A stretch of DNA of 5,675 nucleotides from NCBI GenBank assembly GCA_002439285.1, contig DJTQ01000131.1:1-5675 (forward strand), in the 5' to 3' direction. Below, piece by piece: positions 4,888 to 5,675 of this stretch. The notes below the pieces were generated by a model. It ran no database searches, was not told where the DNA came from, and saw only the letters and a program-made list of their open reading frames with translations. Position 1 is the stretch's first letter. Each line of letters starts with the position of its first letter. The position numbers were made by a program, and so were the translations under genes. This stretch comes from Paenibacillaceae bacterium UBA6304 (lineage in GTDB: Bacteria > Bacillota > Bacilli > Paenibacillales > Paenibacillaceae).

Positions 4888-5675
4888 ATGAAATATTTTG
4901 ATCACGCGGCAACCACGCCTCCGTATGAGGAAGTGATCCGGACCATCGCAGAAGTGATGACCCGGCACTACGGAAATCCATCCTCATTGCACCGGCTTGG
5001 TGAGGAAAGCGGCAAATTGCTCCACAAAGCGCGCGAGGTTTGCGCAGGGGCGTTAGGAGTAATGCCTGGAGAAATTGTCTTTACTTCAGGTGCAACGGAA
5101 AGCAATAATATGGCGATTAAAGGCGCCGCACTTCAGTATGTGAATCGCGGCAAGCACTTAATAACTACGGCGACGGAACATCCGTCCGTATTCGAGTGCT
5201 GCAAGCAGCTAGAGCAATGGGGATGGGAAGTCACTTTTTTACCGGTGAATGAAGAGGGCTTAGTATCCGTGCAGCAGGTGGAAAATGCGGTTCGGCAGGA
5301 TACGGTATTAGTATCCGTAATGCATGTCAATAATGAAACCGGAAGTGTTCAGCCTGTCGCGGAAATCGGTAATCTGCTGAAAGAAAAATATCCGCGGGTG
5401 CTTTTTCATGTCGACGGGGTACAGGGTTTCGGTAAAATAGAATTGCCGCTCAAAGAGAGCGGAATTGACTTATATAGCTTGTCTGCGCACAAACTAAAGG
5501 GTCCAAAAGGGATCGGCCTGCTGTATGTTCGCAAAGGATTGACTTTGCAGCCCCTACTTGCAGGTGGAGGTCAGGAGAATGGTCGGCGGCCCGGCACGGA
5601 AAACATCCCGTATGCCGTTGGCATGTCCAAGGCGCTTCGGCTGGCCAAGGAAGGCGGCGCCGCAAGAGCGGCTCA
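4888..5675 (+). CDS. Cysteine desulfurase (NifZ/YtbJ/IscS-like), 3' end cut by the window
   Basis: PLP-dependent class V aminotransferase-fold enzyme that converts cysteine to alanine and passes the sulfur on as a persulfide. The first 262 codons are present, open to the window edge; the family is usually about 380-400 residues. Visible motifs are MKYFDHAATTP at the N-terminus, YGNPSSLHRLG at 28-38, FTSGATESNN at 65-74 (PLP phosphate loop), EHPS with His98 (stacks on PLP), HVNNETG at 146-152, HVDGVQGFGK with Asp176 and Gln179, SAHKLKGPKG with the PLP lysine Lys202, and GGGQENGRRPGTEN at 226-239. The catalytic cysteine loop lies beyond the edge. The GGGQE-type loop and the HPSV...C..LE region recall B. 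subtilis NifZ (YtbJ), which feeds ThiI for tRNA 4-thiouridine, more than IscS proper; this comparison is from memory. The ATG at 4888 follows a perfect AGGAGG (4875-4880) with a seven-base spacer. No promoter is evident between the upstream hairpin and the start. Confidence 0.95.
   Translation, partial: MKYFDHAATTPPYEEVIRTIAEVMTRHYGNPSSLHRLGEESGKLLHKAREVCAGALGVMPGEIVFTSGATESNNMAIKGAALQYVNRGKHLITTATEHPSVFECCKQLEQWGWEVTFLPVNEEGLVSVQQVENAVRQDTVLVSVMHVNNETGSVQPVAEIGNLLKEKYPRVLFHVDGVQGFGKIELPLKESGIDLYSLSAHKLKGPKGIGLLYVRKGLTLQPLLAGGGQENGRRPGTENIPYAVGMSKALRLAKEGGAARAA

Overview
This is a housekeeping region from a Gram-positive spore-former-type Firmicute, most likely Paenibacillus or a close relative. 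That assignment is an inference. It rests on the mid-range base composition, strong AGGAGG-type ribosome binding sites, rho-independent terminators with long T-runs, Bacillales-type families (DUF3907/YpuI-like, DUF1540, DUF4190-like, a leaderless lytic transglycosylase, a NifZ/IscS-like cysteine desulfurase), and an RNase P RNA that looks class A rather than the class B of Bacillus subtilis. I see no mobile element, CRISPR array, tRNA or prophage gene.

Layout, left to right. (1) The window opens inside rnpB, the RNase P RNA, on the + strand. Its 5' end is cut off and its 3' end lies near 361. A strong terminator follows at 415-458. (2) A convergent minus-strand gene (489-2369) encodes a membrane-anchored subtilisin-family protease. 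It has a complete Asp/His/Ser triad, a fervidolysin-like propeptide region and an N-terminal extracellular segment that may be a Cache/PDC-like module. (3) A divergent intergenic region of about 180 bp leads to a DUF3907 (YpuI-like) gene at 2564-3082, which ends with its own terminator. (4) A two-gene unit follows: a small cysteine-rich DUF1540 protein (3193-3420) and a two-to-three-helix DUF4190-like membrane protein (3448-3840), closed by a near-ideal terminator at 3862-3889. (5) A lytic transglycosylase (4021-4755) has a complete SLT motif set but no signal peptide. It has a candidate promoter with a dyad just downstream of it. (6) A large branched terminator hairpin (4782-4846) sits in front of a class-V PLP enzyme, a cysteine desulfurase of the NifZ/YtbJ/IscS type. 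This gene starts at 4888 and runs off the right edge after 262 codons.

Most units look independently transcribed, each bounded by a terminator, so this is a string of small housekeeping units rather than one pathway. Two enzymes act on or outside the wall (the protease and probably the transglycosylase). The desulfurase supplies sulfur for tRNA thiolation or cofactor assembly, and thiI is the expected next gene. I did not find a convincing new multi-gene system. The points most worth checking are a substitution in the P4 helix of the RNase P catalytic core, the domain architecture of the protease, the leaderless transglycosylase, and the possibility that the hairpin before the desulfurase is an attenuator.
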